Source: Mixophyes australis
Lineage: Eukaryota; Chordata; Amphibia; Anura; Limnodynastidae
DNA length: 64,000 nt
Reading direction: 5' to 3'
Assembly: GCA_036250195.1 (NCBI GenBank)
Contig: JAVHZZ010000069.1
Location: 480,001 to 544,000, forward strand
The notes beneath the pieces were generated by a model, which searched no databases, was not told the DNA's origin, and saw nothing but the letters and a program-made list of their open reading frames with translations. The position numbers were made by a program, and so were the translations under genes. This document shows, piece after piece, positions 29,608 to 42,487 of this stretch (the stretch's first letter is position 1; every line of letters starts with the position of its first letter).

Positions 29608-32184
29608 AGGGTAGAGTTTATTAGGATTTGGAGGCGTGAAAGCCCATCAGCTAATGGGATTGTGTTAAACTTTTACTGGTATACTGCCTTAACTTGTTGA
29701 AAGAAAAAAGTGCAGTGTTTAAGGAGATATATAGGGCAAGTTCCAGTACAAAGCTTAAAGAAAACCTATTGACTTGCGTAATATGTTTCACCCACTTCAG
29801 GTGAAACATTCTCAAATGAGATAATAAAGATATAAAGCTTTGCAGAAGAAGCTCTCCTGTGTTAATGCATATGAATATGCAAACATTGCATAACGTAGCC
29901 TAGATAGTGGCACTACATTTCTAAGAGGGGCTTCACTGAAAGGTTGGCTGTACCAAAACATACTTCTCATTATTTGTTCCAGATATGTTTTAATTTTTAG
30001 TCATTTTTATAATAGTCAGAGAAATTTGACTTAACAGAGTAGTTAATTCCCCTGAGAATGAGTTCTACATGTCTTATAGGGCCACTAAATCTAAAATGTA
30101 GGTTATATAGAAATGAGGTACAAATAAAGTTTATAAATGTGCTACTTTTACGCAGGAGAATTGAGTTTTGGGAATGCTATTTATATAGCAGACATTTGTG
30201 TAATTTCTTTTTCCATTGGATTTTTAGCATATAACGGAATTTTGTGCTGACAGAACATTCACCTAAGGACAGACTGATTCACCCTTGCTATGGCAGGGGT
30301 GCAGGACAGGATGTTCTGGTTATCATTGGGATAGTTTGAACACTGGATATCAAATGTAAATACAATGTAAAATATGTTAGGAATATTTACTTATATTTTG
30401 TATGTTATCAATAGTCATTTTTTTTATGTATTAAGCCAGTTGTTTTTGTCCTTTAAAGTAGTTGTCCTACAAGTGCAAATTATAATTTTAAAGGAGGGTC
30501 ACAAAAAAGATTTTTATTACATGTGTTTAACTAAAACATAAAGGAAATTTTTCATAATAGTGTTTATTCTGGATAAACTATCCTAACACTGGTAATTATT
30601 TCAATCAGGCAAGACATCCTATGCAGCATAAAGCTAACAAATCCATGGTGTTCATAATTACTTTTTTTCTCTTCATCATTGTGTTCACTCTCCTAATAGC
30701 CCCATTGGGAGGGAAGGGATACAATAGTCACATTTTCTTTTTATATTTTATGGTAATATTTATCAATCTCACTGTCAAACAAAATAGCACTTTAGATAAA
30801 CTCTGTGCCTCACCTGCCATATAATCATCTTCTTACAACTATAAAACAGTTAAAGCAGATTGTAAAGGGAGTGGAAAAGTACAAGTGGATCACACCAATG
30901 ACAAGGTTGTTTTGAAGATCTACTGAAATACTCAGGAGTCAATATCTCAGTTCAGTTGCTAGACCCAGAGAGATCAACTGCCATTGCTATGTTCTTCTTT
31001 TGGTGATCTATGCAGCCTACTTGGTGACAGAAAGTCCTGCAACAACATCCACAAAAATGGGGAACAAATGTCCTAGCTCCAGCAGCAAGCATGATACCAA
31101 AGAAAAATACCAGGCATGCAGCACATCCGAGCTAGTAAATAACTAAATGAGTGCACATGTGGCGCAAATGTGAAAGTCTCATAAAGACCAAGAAGTGGAA
31201 GAAGGATCAGTTAAGCTAAATAGGGAAGGAAAGTGATGCTTGCCAGCGACAAATTAACTTAAGATTTATACAGTGGTTGGTTTATCTATCATGTTTCTGC
31301 TTTCCACACTCTCCCTCATTCCAACCGTGCCACCCCACTGGTAGCTACACAGAAATGCCATTTGCCAATGGTTGCTTTAATATTTGTGGCTGATAATGAT
31401 TCTGTCTTACACACACTTTTCTCACCACCAGCTATAATAGTTATTCTGCTACTTTATGGTCTTTACACCTCTGAAATTATAATGTCATTTGGGTGGGGCC
31501 ATTACATTCTTATGTTTCATGTCGTTGTATATAATTTGTTTTTGTTATGATCTCCTTCAATGTACAGCACTGCATACTATGTCAATACCTAAATAAAAGC
31601 ATAATAATAACAATTTATATTGAACACATATTAGGTTATTGTTCTGATTTCACAAGTATATTAAATGACTAACATTGTATTTTACATGTCCAAAATATGA
31701 TAGTGGGATCCACTTATGTTTAAGTAGCATCAATGAATATACCGGTTATCCACTTTTTCAGGGGCTAGGAATGGGAGCCAGGGGGGAGAGCTTAGGGAAA
31801 TAGGGCATCCCAAGTGCACATTGAAAAGTATATCGCCCAGGAGCAGTGGCTGGCGGAGATGGGGGTGAGTGATGGCCCCCAGCTTAAAATCCCCATTTTG
31901 GTGCCAGAAAGAGGCATTGGAAAGCACAGCCATTGAGAAGAAGGAGAGAGCTGTCCATAGATTTCGGTGGAATACACCTGGGGCAGGAGGTGAGTGGTGC
32001 AGAGAGGAAAGCCTGATTACTGAAGGGGAAGCAGCACCAGTTAAAGTGGCAGGGCTTTGTTATTGAGAAAGAAGAGCAAGAGTCCACTCTTGAGGAATCT
32101 GTCTATACCTGTCGTCATTGATAGGAAAGGAGCCTGTAGTATCAGCCCAAACAGAAGGGCTTACAGTTCTAAGAGGAAAAGAGG
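29608..32184. other. Upstream flank of the SLC22-family gene
   Basis: About 2.6 kb with no recognised gene. Near 31490-31620 the sequence TGTACAGCACTGCATACTATG followed by an AATAATAA-rich end resembles an old L2-type LINE tail. The rest is unassigned. Confidence 0.4.
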
Positions 32185-35060
32185 TGTCCAGGCGGTGGGA
32201 TGGTCATCCTTCCTTCCTCCAATTGTACCTTTTTTGCCATCTCCTTGAGCCCTCCCTTTAATTCTCCTCCTTTGAGGTCCACCGCATACATCTTCATGTC
32301 TCTGTCATCTACCGCCCCTCTGGTCCCAATTCCCAAGCGCCCATCAAACTTCTTGCCTTTTCTTCCTCCTTTGGCCTCTTACAATGAACCTCCGACCCCA
32401 CCCACTGCCTTTGTCACTCTCTTGACATTGTCTTTTCCCATCAATGTGTTCTTTCTGTCTTTTCTAACTCTCTCTTCCCACTCTCTGACCACCATCTCTT
32501 CTCCTTCACTCTTTCCTCATCTCCTGCACCCATCTTCACACCGAAATCTACCCTTTTTTTTAGATGCAATCTTGATGGTGTTGATCCTGCTATTTTTGCC
32601 TCTTCGCTTGAAACTCTCCACACCCCTATACCAGCCTGGCCTGCCCCAACCAAGCAGCCTCCCACTACAACCACACCATCACCATCACTTTTGACTCTGC
32701 TGCCCCCTTCTATACACCTTCGCCGCACTAAATCTCAACCTTGGCACTATAAATTTATCAGATTCTTTCAAAAATGCACATGTATACCCAAACGCCACTG
32801 GAGTAAATATCATTCCTTGGCAGACTTCATGCATTTCAAGTTCATCCACTCATCCTACTGTTCCACCCTCGCTAAACAATCCTTCTTCAAGTCTCTCATC
32901 TCTTCACAGTCCTTTAATCCCTGCCACCTATTTGCCATACACTTCTTTGTCCTCCCTCCTCCCCTCCCAAACTCCCTTACTGCCACTAACTTTATCTCCT
33001 TTTTCACTTCCAAAATTGAGAAAATCTTCTCCTCTCACTCTTATGCCACCCCTACCATTCCACATGTCTCTCCCTCCAGCCACCTCCTCTTGTCCTCTTT
33101 CTGCCCCACTAATAGTGACAAAGTTCATTCTCTTATATTATTCTCTCCACCCACAACCTGTGCCCTGGATCCCATCTCCTTTCGCCTCCTGCGCTCCCTC
33201 TTCCCCACTGCCTGCTCACACCTTACTCACCTCTTCAATCTGTCCTCTCAACTGGAATATTCCCCTCATCGTTTAAAAATGCTCTTGTCTCATCCATTTT
33301 TAAAAAAACCTAATCTTGATCCAACCTCATTCTCAAACCACTGCTCCATTTCTCTTCTCTCTTTTGCCTCCAAAATACTTGAGTGGCTTGTCAACAATTG
33401 TCTCAGCAGTCTGACAACTCCCTCCTTGATCCTCTTCCACCCCCTTCACTCCACAGAAGCTGCCTTGACCAAAGTGACGAAAGATTTTTGCTCGGCCAAA
33501 TTCAGGGGCTACTTCTCCCTGCTTATCCTACTGGACCACTTTGTGGCCTTTGACACTGTGGATCACTCTCTCCTACTCCACACCCTTCACTGGTCTCTCT
33601 GAAACCGTCCTTTTGTGGATCACCTCCTACCTTACCAACGGCTCCTTCTCTATTTCTATCTCTGTTTCCCCCTCTTCCCGATCCATCGTTCCCTTAGCAG
33701 TCCCACAGGGTTCTGTTTTTGGCCCTCTGCTTTCTTCTCGATACAACTCTTTCTGAGTGAACTCATCAGTTGCTTCAGCCTCCAGTACCATGTCTATGCT
33801 GATAACACTCGACTCTACCTCTTGTCGAAGTCGTATAATTGGATGAACAAAAGTATATTGGTTAATATTGTTTTATCGTGCGATTGCACTCAGTATGCCA
33901 CGCTACACGGGGCATGGCGCTATCACGCGGTAAAATACGCACGCACACACTCGCACTACAACATTTAGTTATTTATATATTTCATATTTATTAAGGTTCC
34001 AATCCACATTCATTTATTAGTAACATGTATTAGATTGTATATTTATTCATATATAATACTGTAGTAAAGGTTTTTATGGTTCAGGTGTTTTAAAAGATAA
34101 AGAGTTTGGTCTCATATTAAAGCTTATTTCACCAGCATTAACCCGGTGTGGACGGAATAGCGATCACATCTAGCGATCGCAAGATACAAGCAATATGAGA
34201 TTAATGCTAAAAAAAAAAACTTTTGTGTGGGTCAGTTTGAACTGGTCATTCAGAGTCAAATCATGGAAACAATAGGGTGGGGGATGTTCCCCTCACCCTT
34301 TGTAAGGATCAAATGAACTGACCTATAACTTGCAAGGAACTGGAATGCCATTAAGCCAGGACCAATGAAGACCTTACTAAGTGTTAGCTGGACAAGTATA
34401 TACAAGCACGCTGGCTTTTGTTCTCTCTCTCTCTCTGAACCTGCTACATGTGAGCCTGGCTGTGTTCCATGGACCTCTATAAGGAAAATGTAATGTATTC
34501 GGTGTTTTATACTTTCCTGCTTTAATGTAACATCTTTAATAGGTATCATGTATCGGCTGTATTGTACTTATTTATGCAAATGCTAAACAAATTGCTTTTG
34601 CTAAATAAATTGCTTGTGCTTCGGAAACACAATACAATCGCTTGGGCAATGCTTATTTGAAAACAATGGAATTACTTTAATACTCTCATCGCCTGATCTC
34701 TCCCTTTCTCTCCCCTCTCAGGTGTCCAGTTGCCTCTCTGCCATCTCCTCCTTGATGTTCTTATGCTTTATCAAACTCAACATGGCCAAAACTGAACTCA
34801 TTGTCTTCCCTCCATCAAGAGTCTATTCCTCTCCCAACCTATCACCATTGACAACACCATTATCTCCTCTGTTCCCCAACTCTTCTGTCTGGATGTCAAT
34901 CTTGACTTCTCCCTCTCCTTTGCCCCTCACATTCAATCTCTTGAATAATGCTGTCACTTCCAGCTCCACAACAATGCCTTCCTCTCCTAGGATGCTTCCA
35001 AATCTCTTATCCACTCACTGATCATTTCTCATCTTGACTACTGCAAATTTCTCCTTACTG
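32185..35060 (+). pseudogene. L2-clade LINE ORF2 fragment, split by an insertion
   Basis: Endonuclease end (SDHHLFSFTLSSSP in one frame near 32480-32530) and reverse transcriptase (TCALDPISFRLLRSL, HPFLKKPNLDPTSFSNH, AFDTVDHSLLL at 33550, PQGSVFGPLL at 33705, YADNTRLYL at 33797) typical of L2. YADD has become YADN. After the insertion at 33823-34682 the frame resumes with SPDLSLSLPSQVSSCLSAIS and KLNMAKTELIVFPPS. Stops and frameshifts show it is inactive. It ends abruptly near 35060 without the usual tail. Confidence 0.88.
33823..34682. mobile_element. Possible solo LTR inside the L2 remnant
   Basis: About 860 bp interrupt the L2 coding sequence. The insert starts TGTCGAAG; CTCT stands on both sides (33819-33822 and 34683-34686), compatible with a 4-bp duplication. 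It has a TATA-like GTATATAC near 34397 followed by AATAAA-like signals near 34600-34610, as an LTR would. Terminal CA is not clear, so the class is uncertain; no protein frames. Confidence 0.4.
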
Positions 35061-36017
35061 TAAACACATAGTAAAAGAGAAAAGAAGAGCATAAGACCTT
35101 CTCTAAAGTAAATATACCACCATAGAAATGAATACAACACAGGTTATTTAAAATACAATTTCCAAAGAAATATAGGGAAAATCTTGCAATAACTGATGTC
35201 TCATGTTTATCCTGGATTGTTAAGATGGTAACATATAAATATAGTCCATATACTGTGATGGATCACAGTCCACCAGTACGCACCAAAAAGAGGGCTAATA
35301 GTATTATTGTGTATTTACATGTATTGTAGGGTTTGAGCATGATACAGTGTAATGTGAACTGTGTAAAAATACTGTGAAATTATTGTATAACCCTGTGCAA
35401 AAAGTTAAATTGCTAAGAGAAGTACTACTACAGGCTGCTGTGCAATCAAACCAGGTAGAGTAATTACAGTGTCAGAGGTACCTTATCTATAGATTTCTAA
35501 TATTTAAGTGATTGCTATTATTATTATTGCATGTTGATTTGTTTTTTGCCCTGTCATCATAAAATAGTTTCTGCCTAATCCTCATCTAATAAATGTGCAG
35601 GGTTAGCTTCTACACCATTCTTGTATCCCGTTAAAATGTTTTTGTGTTTGTGGTCATAGTTATAGTGGTGGGCAAGGGGTCCCGCCAGATTCCCCTTGGT
35701 GTCCATGGTCTTGGACACTTCCCAAAAGAGAAGCCCATGTGTCAAGATTTGGGTGAAGGCACTGTTCTGAATAAGGTGAGAGGAAATCCTACACCCATAG
35801 ATTAACATCAATTCCCAGAGGAGCCTGGAAAAGGGGTGTTACACATGTAAGATCATAAGTAATGTGAGTACAAAACAATCTGATATAGTTTAAAGTGATT
35901 GATTGCTGAATTTCTATCAATATGTCTTATGATTTAAAACATCTGTCTGTGTTCTTTACAAATTCATGTGCCAATTAAGCTTGGTCATATATAGCACTAG
36001 ATAACTAATATATGGGG

Positions 36018-36057
<40 letters not shown>

Positions 36058-36732
36058 ACTTTAAAGCTTAATTATAGTAGGATAGTACTTGTGATGATAT
36101 TCTAAGCATTGTCAGAACTTATGAGCTTTTTACTAGCTTTTTGAGAGTTTTTAAAAATTATATTTAGACAGACCAGGTGGACTTGTAGTGCTTAATCATT
36201 TGTGACACACATCACACAGGCTCAAGTGAGCCCTGTTTGTGACACTAGAATCTTCTCTGCTTAATTGTGAAACTTTGGGGTAGATTTGCTAAGAATCATG
36301 TTTGGAAACGGGGTTTAACCCACCACGCATCGTTGATGGTTTAGTGCTCCAAACCACCGTGTTTAATATAGGGTGTTTTGAGGCTGGGATGTTAAATGAC
36401 TGGCTATGAGTGGCAGCTAAACCTCCAGTGATTTGGTCAAAACCATCAGAAAAAAGACAGGTTTTTATGTCTGTTTCTGATTGGTTTCATAGGTCAAACA
36501 TGCTATTTGAGCTATTTTGCTATTTAGAACATAAGAGGAGGCATCATTGACTTATAAATTATAGTCTAAATCGATAGTTATTGATTAAGTGGCAAAATTA
36601 ATTTATAATTAACTTTTGGGGGCAAACTTTATTTCTTTAATATACTAAGGGGCAATATTTTTGTATTATTATATTATTGGGGGCACTATGTAGTGCCACA
36701 TGTGTGCATCATAAAAAATAATAGCCCCTATT
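35061..36732. other. Intergenic sequence with (TA)n
   Basis: No gene recognised. A (TA)n microsatellite lies at about 36017-36050. From about 36280 TAGATTTGCTAAG-like sequence and its partner near 37030 (TTTAGTAAATCTAGC) suggest an old DNA-transposon MITE, without defined ends. Confidence 0.4.
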
Positions 36733-36857
36733 GGCAATCAAATAGTATTGCCCATTTAATATAATGATATATTCATGTTTCCCCATAATATGATACAATA
36801 ATATTACCCCCTTAGTATAATGGAAAATAAATTTTGCTCCCATAAGTTAATTACAAA
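36733..36857. repeat. Dispersed repeat, left copy
   Basis: About 125 bp starting GGCAATCAAATAGTATTGCC are repeated almost exactly at 42488-42617 in the same orientation. Its two copies flank the minus-strand Gmr1-like element at unequal distances, so it is probably an interspersed repeat rather than a simple target duplication. Confidence 0.8.
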
Positions 36858-37278
36858 TCAATGTTGCATCTTAATCAATAATAACCATAATTTATGTCAA
36901 TGGTGCTTACCTTTATGTTTGAATGGCAAGATAGCTCAAACATCATGCAGTTTGAGAAAAATTGTCTCTCACAACCTCCTCTTTTGTTTTGGCTGTTTTT
37001 CTGGCAATTTTCCTGGCGGTCTGTCAAACAGCAGTTTAGTAAATCTAGCTGTTTGTATTTTGAATTTGATCATATTAAAAGTCGGGATGGCGATTTGTAA
37101 ACTGGTGGCTTTTTATATTGTCGCTTTCATCCTTTCAACTGGTGGTTTGGCCTTTATTAAATCCAGAAAACTGGCAAACCGCTGTTTAGATAACCTAGCC
37201 CTTGAAGTTTTGGTGTATAGTTTGAAGATGTTTTTAAAGTAATTAAACTACTGTTCACTTTGAGTGTAAGGGTCTACC

Positions 37279-37677
37279 CAGGCCCGGCGCTCCCATTAGG
37301 CAAGGTTAGGCACTTGCCTAGGGCGCCTAGAGGGCGCCACAGAATTCTAAATGACTTTAAAACTGTGCGGCGCCCGCTGACCATACCCGTCACGGCCGCC
37401 ACACAGCATTCAGATGCACAGGGAGGGGGTAAGAGGCTATTTTGTCACCACCGCCGCCTCTCTGCTCCGTCTCCTCCCCTCCACTTACTAGTGTCAGTGA
37501 GTGGAGTGGAGGAGACGGAGCAGAGAGGCGGCGGTGGTGAGACAAGGTAAGGAGAGGAGAGAGGAGGGAGGAGGGAGGCGATTTTTGCGGGGGGGGGGCG
37601 GCAATTTTTGCGTGGGGGGGGGGCGCCGCGTTTTTTCAAAAATGCCTAGGGCGCCGTGGACCCTAGCACCGGCCCTG
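37279..37677. mobile_element. GC-rich hAT-type MITE
   Basis: A 399-bp element with ends CAGGCCCGGCGCTCCC and GCACCGGCCCTG and an 8-bp duplication GGTCTACC/GGTCTACT (37271-37278, 37678-37685; 7 of 8). The centre is a long palindrome (CCGCCGCCTCTCTGCTCCG with its complement, about 37448-37535). Proline- and glycine-rich open frames here are artefacts. Confidence 0.87.
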
Positions 37678-37825
37678 GGTCTACTGCATGTCTGATCTTT
37701 TTAGCACTCATACACAACTTAATTTCCACTGATGAGCCATGGTGCACTCCTCCAAACAGCAGCCAACTTCCATATACAACAGCTCGTATTTCTCTTGATG
37801 GAGAAACTTGAGTTACATATGACAG

Positions 37826-39233
37826 GGATAAGCCCCTCTAGCTACTCCCTGATTAGATATCTTATCATATATTCCAACCGTCATATAATATATCACCTCT
37901 CTTCTCTCAGGAAACCGCTCCTGAACCCCTTTATTGGTCACAAACCGCACTCTGCGCACTTGTTACTTGGAAGCTTACTGTAAGGGAACACAGAATTCCA
38001 GCCCCAAATCTCACACTCACCTATTTCTCTAAGGCTACAGATTTCGCTGGTTCCGTCCCAACACAAACACAGGCTTCACACCTCTCAACAACTGCCACCA
38101 GCTACGAATAAGGCCCATAGCAAACCTATGACTTAATCACCCAATTGTGCACACTCTGTGTACTGGTAGCTAAATAGTTAACTCTTCTCACTCTGGTATC
38201 TAAAGGATTAATCCAGCCAAGCAATCTGTCTCTTCTAAACAGGCAATGGATTCGTTTAGAGCAATAAGGACTGAACTATTAAATTTTAGATTTAATATAC
38301 AAAAAGTACAATGCTTACAGATAACAAAAACAGTTAGATAAAGATTTGACATACAAATAAAAAATTGCAAACAGTTATAAAGACAAATGGAATGAAAGTA
38401 CAGAGCATTACTTACATATAATAATCTGTATGCCTGGGGCAGGCAGAAAAGATGGACAGTCCTTCAATTAGATTGATCCCCAAGAAGCTGACCGTTTGTT
38501 CCTTCAAAACACAGGTTTTTAAGCAACATGAAATGGGACGGTCTTCACAGGGGCAGTGTTTAATGCTAATCAGGGGTTGTGTCCTGGGACACTTTTTCAA
38601 ACCACATTTACATGGTGCCTGATTTAGTAACCAATTCTACTATGTGACATATTTTTTCTGGAGAGCGTTACATCGATCCAATTTTATCATTATTAAATCC
38701 CTTATGACTTTGTTCATCTTTTGATATCAAACACGCCTAAGTACAGTGCAGTCGCAGAGCTTACACTCCTTTTCTTTATTTCTCTGTGGGGCAGAATTCT
38801 TAATTTAACATATGAGCTGCCCTTCATCATGCTATTGAGTAATATGTGGTTGATCACTACTTTTATTGATTTTAAGTGGCATATTTTAAAACTGAATTCT
38901 TCTTGTCTATACAGTATTACATATAGGCTATGTCAGCACATGGCCTCTTTGAGACAGACCACATGCTGAGCGGTACCTAAAATTCTATTCAAGTGTCACA
39001 AATAGTCTAGATCTCACCCCGAGAGTCCTTTGAAGCTGACCCCCCCAGGTGACACTTCTACCTTTTCACACTGGGATGTGCAAAGCCATCCAATAAATTT
39101 ACATCAGACTCTCTGACTGCAAATCTTACACTGTAACTTATCAATGGATTCATTTGATATCACCTATTTACACTGCAGTTATGAATTATCCCTTTTAAAT
39201 AACTGCCAGCTCTCTATGTTCACGACACCTTCC
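37826..39233 (-). repeat. 3' LTR of the minus-strand Gmr1-like element
   Basis: Begins (minus strand) TGTCGTGAACATAGAG after the purine run AAAAAGGGAAGG (39234-39245) and ends near TTATCCCTG at 37826. Length about 1.4 kb. Only the last part is shared with the truncated right copy. Confidence 0.6.
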
Positions 39234-39268
39234 CTTTTTAAGAGATGGCATGAGGATTGACTGACAGG

Positions 39269-40312
39269 TCATTGCCCAAGCCATCTCCCACAGATCCCAC
39301 CTGGTTCAAATGGAATAGCTATTAGCTGGGTCTCAATAGGTTCTCTTGGTGGAAGGGTTAAGAAGGGGTTAAATATCTCATTCAGCTGGGACTTCTGGTC
39401 CTGCAATAGCTGTGGGCTAACCTCTGTATTCTTACCTACACTCTCTGTACCTCTCACTGACTGTGTCTCTTCTTGGGTGCTGCTTGAGAGAACGTCTCCC
39501 TCCCACAAAAACTCCTGCAAGTGGGAGCCCCTTAATCCTGGCACAGCAGAAGACCTACTTCCACTCTGCCCTGCTTCCCAGTTACAATATTCCCTGTCTG
39601 TGGGACACGCTATGCAATTCTTATTTTGGGGGCTACTGAGCAGGACACTCCCCTCCCTCTTGGACTCATCTATCTGGGGGTGTAGAGTAACAGGCAGTTT
39701 GGTCCCCTCATCTATCTCCTCTAAGCCGTTAGACGGCTGGCTAAGTGAGTGTGGGCTAGCAACTGACCCCCCTGTCTCTATAGAAAACTCAGATGAATGG
39801 TCAGAACTCAGATGTAGTTCTGAGTGGTGAACATTCGAACTACAGGTCCCAGCAACAAAGTAAGGATTGCTGTCACTCGTTGCTTCCTGTTTGTCAGGAC
39901 TATATGTCTCCCCCACATGCTGAACAGCTCGGTGTACAGCTGGTTCAGGCACAGACCACACATCTTTACTCTGCCCTCCCTCCCAGTTACCTTGTACACC
40001 ATGTTCTGAGCATATTACCTGGGTAGAAACATTGTCTTTCTCTAGTACAACAGAATTAATCACATTGTCAGCTGTCCCAATTCTAGTAAGCATAATATCT
40101 ACACCAGTATCAATGCCAATATCTGCAATAACAGTGTCCGCTGTCCCTATCTCATGACAAAATGTCACTGTAAAAACAGGTTTAGATTCTAACGCAATAC
40201 TGTTATTAGCATTATCTTCATTATACTCATTAGGTACAATAAGACATTCTCTTTCCCTGTCACACCCCGGCACCTGGAAACAACCATGGGTATTCTCAGT
40301 AGATTCTAACAC
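39269..40312 (-). CDS. Spacer protein frame of the Gmr1-like element
   Basis: An open frame of about 347 codons that follows the gag-protease frame. It is acidic, serine-rich and low in hydrophobic segments, with no motif I recognise. The text repeats themes of the protease-to-integrase spacer (NVSTQVICSEHGVQ; SVPEPAVHRAVQHVGE). It ends at the 3' LTR boundary, so integrase and polymerase were lost by deletion. It is surprisingly free of stops for a dead element. Whether it is translated is unknown. Confidence 0.45.
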   Translation of the reverse strand: MLESTENTHGCFQVPGCDRERECLIVPNEYNEDNANNSIALESKPVFTVTFCHEIGTADTVIADIGIDTGVDIMLTRIGTADNVINSVVLEKDNVSTQVICSEHGVQGNWEGGQSKDVWSVPEPAVHRAVQHVGETYSPDKQEATSDSNPYFVAGTCSSNVHHSELHLSSDHSSEFSIETGGSVASPHSLSQPSNGLEEIDEGTKLPVTLHPQIDESKREGSVLLSSPQNKNCIACPTDREYCNWEAGQSGSRSSAVPGLRGSHLQEFLWEGDVLSSSTQEETQSVRGTESVGKNTEVSPQLLQDQKSQLNEIFNPFLTLPPREPIETQLIAIPFEPGGICGRWLGQ

Positions 40313-40337
40313 AGTGGCATTAGCATCATTACATACA

Positions 40338-42129
40338 TCAGATATAATATGACATTCCCTTTCCCGTCACATCCCGGTTTACACATTTCAGGTGCAACTG
40401 AACAGACACCTTTTCATTGTCACCTCCTGCTACCTGGGAACAAACGTTGGTACTTTCAGTTGATTCTGACACAGTAACAGGGGTGGCATTAACATCGTCA
40501 TTACAGACATATTGAGACAGCATTCTTCCTAAATCTGTCCCCAGTAACACATTTATAGACATATTATCTGAGACCCCGACATCTCTTAGACCTCTTCCAG
40601 CACCCCAATCAAGGTAAACTTTGACTACAGGTACAGTAAGGTGAATTCCACCCACCCCTTGCACAGAAATACACTTTGCTGGAATGAAGTCCTCTACCCC
40701 TACCAGTTCTGATCGCACTAACGTAACATCCGCACCAGTGTCTCTCAAACCCACAGTTACCTTGTCACCCACAGTGACTGTTTGTAGGTTGTCCTTCTGC
40801 CCCCCTTCTGGTCCAACAACACACAGGACCGCTGATGAAGATTGCAAGAAAGGTACCCCCCCAGAGGAGGGTGAACTGGTCTTCTTCTCTGGACAGGCGG
40901 TACTAATGTGCCCCACCTGGTTGCACACAAAACACCGGCGGGTGTCTTCCAAAACATGCTTTGCCCCAACCCTCCCAAATGATGAAGAAACAGTGGGTGA
41001 TGGTTTTGAGGGGGGTGGCATTGATCCTCCTGGCCGTCCCCCTTTCCAGGCAGACTGCCCTGGCACAAAAGTCCCTATTTTAGCTGCAGATGCCTGGGTG
41101 ACCGTATACTTGTCAGCCAGTCTAGCAGCTTCTGTAGATGATTCAGGGTCACGATCCACTACCCATTCCTTCACATCAGCTGGGCACAAAGTAAGAAACT
41201 GCTCTTGGATAATTAAATCTTTCAGAGCATCAAAGGTGGTGATCTTTAACCCTTCAATCCACTGTTTGAAAGAAGTAGACAGTTGCACCACAAGTCCTGA
41301 ATAAGTGTCAGAGGCACTGCGTTTTAAATCTCGGAATTTTTGCCAATGCGCCTCTGGTGTGATATTAAAACGCTGCAACAGGGCACGTTTGATTGCCTCA
41401 TAATCTCCGTCCATCTCAGGTGGAAGATCTGCAAAGGCCTCTAGTGCTTTCCCTCGCAAACCAGGGGTTAAATACTGTGCCCACTGATCTTTGGCCAGTC
41501 CATACTGTCAGCATGTCTTTTCAAATCCTTGCAAAAAAGCATCCAAACCCCATCTTTTTTCCATACAGGGAATTACTCTGGAAGAGGTCTGCTGATGCTA
41601 GCCTCTCTGGCTTCTGGCTGGCATTTGAGCTTGGCAAGCTCCAGCTGGTATCTCCTCTCTGCCTCTCGCTCTGCAGCTTCTCTTTCTGCCTGGGCTCCGC
41701 TTGGCGTTCCGCTGCCTCCATAGCAGCATGTCTCTCTGCTGCCTCCATAGCATCGCGCCTCTCTCTCTCCTGATGGTCAGCAGCTTCCTTCTCCTGGAAC
41801 TGCTGTATAAGCTGCATTTTAGTTGTAATGTCCGCTGGGCCCAAATACTTTAGGGCAGTTTGCAAATAAACGTCCATGGCAGTGTCCACACATGAACTAT
41901 TAGAATCATCGGAAATTAACAGTCCCTGGTTTTGAGGAATATCCACAGTCAGGTCTGCTTCTGAATCCTGGCCATGAACTTCCTGGGACACAACTGTGAG
42001 TTGATGCTGATCCCTCTGCACAAGAGCTTCAATCAATTGCTCCTTGCTTTTGCCACTAGTGGGAATTCCTCCATCCTCACAATCTGAAATCAGCGCCTCC
42101 TTTGTCAAACGTTTATACGCCGAAGCCAT
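40338..42129 (-). pseudogene. Gag-protease of the Gmr1-like element (SCAN-like capsid)
   Basis: The N-terminal part starts MASAYKRLTKEALISDCEDG at 42129 with a SAP-like segment (SKEQLIEALVQ), then a coiled coil rich in Glu/Arg. A frameshift near 41545-41560 and a stop near 41509 separate it from the next frame (373 codons, from 41459) containing the SCAN-like capsid (GKALEAFADLPPEM, ITPEAHWQKFRDLKRS, WIEGLKITTFDALKDLIIQE), one zinc knuckle CFVCNQVGHISTAC and a protease with DTGAD (LRDTGADVTLVRSELVG). Capsids of this type are the proposed ancestors of the SCAN domain of zinc-finger proteins. Confidence 0.8.
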
Positions 42130-42487
42130 CTCTTCAGTTGCGTTGCAAAATAAAAGATAGAAAAAGAAAAACAAGTGAGAAGGGAAGGGAACTGCTTTGC
42201 AAGTATGTCTTAAAAAATTATAAGCATTGAGTTTTGTCCTTATGAACACGGCTGTATTCCTTGCAAAGATACTACCAGTTCTTAAGTGCAGGGAATAATT
42301 ACTTAAACCCAGCACTTAATGCTCTAAAAATTAGAAAAATCCCACAAGGTGCCAACAATTATCAGGGATAAGCCCCTCTAGCTACTCCCTGATTAGATAT
42401 CTTATCATATATTCCAACCGTCATATAATATATCACCTCTCTTCTCTCAGGAAACCGCTCCTGAACCCCTTTATTGGTAACAAATAA

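Larger units (their letters stand above)
37826..42478 (-). mobile_element. Minus-strand Gmr1-like gypsy element, internally deleted
   Basis: Left LTR 37826-39233, internal region with gag, protease and a spacer protein, and a 116-bp LTR remnant at 42363-42478 that repeats 37826-37930. Integrase, reverse transcriptase and RNase H are absent. On the minus strand a TGGCACCTTGTGGG motif just inside the right LTR (about 42343-42356) could be a tRNA primer site, unlike the chromoviruses of this window. Confidence 0.7.

Noticed and set aside
37445..37695. Proline- or glycine-rich proteins on both strands
   Set aside because: They arise from the palindromic GC-rich hAT MITE.
39477..39830. Plus-strand open frame of 117 codons
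   Set aside because: Antisense to the spacer protein frame; no motif.
40684..41304. Plus-strand open frame of 206 codons
   Set aside because: It is the antisense shadow of the Gmr1-like gag-protease frame, which has recognisable motifs.
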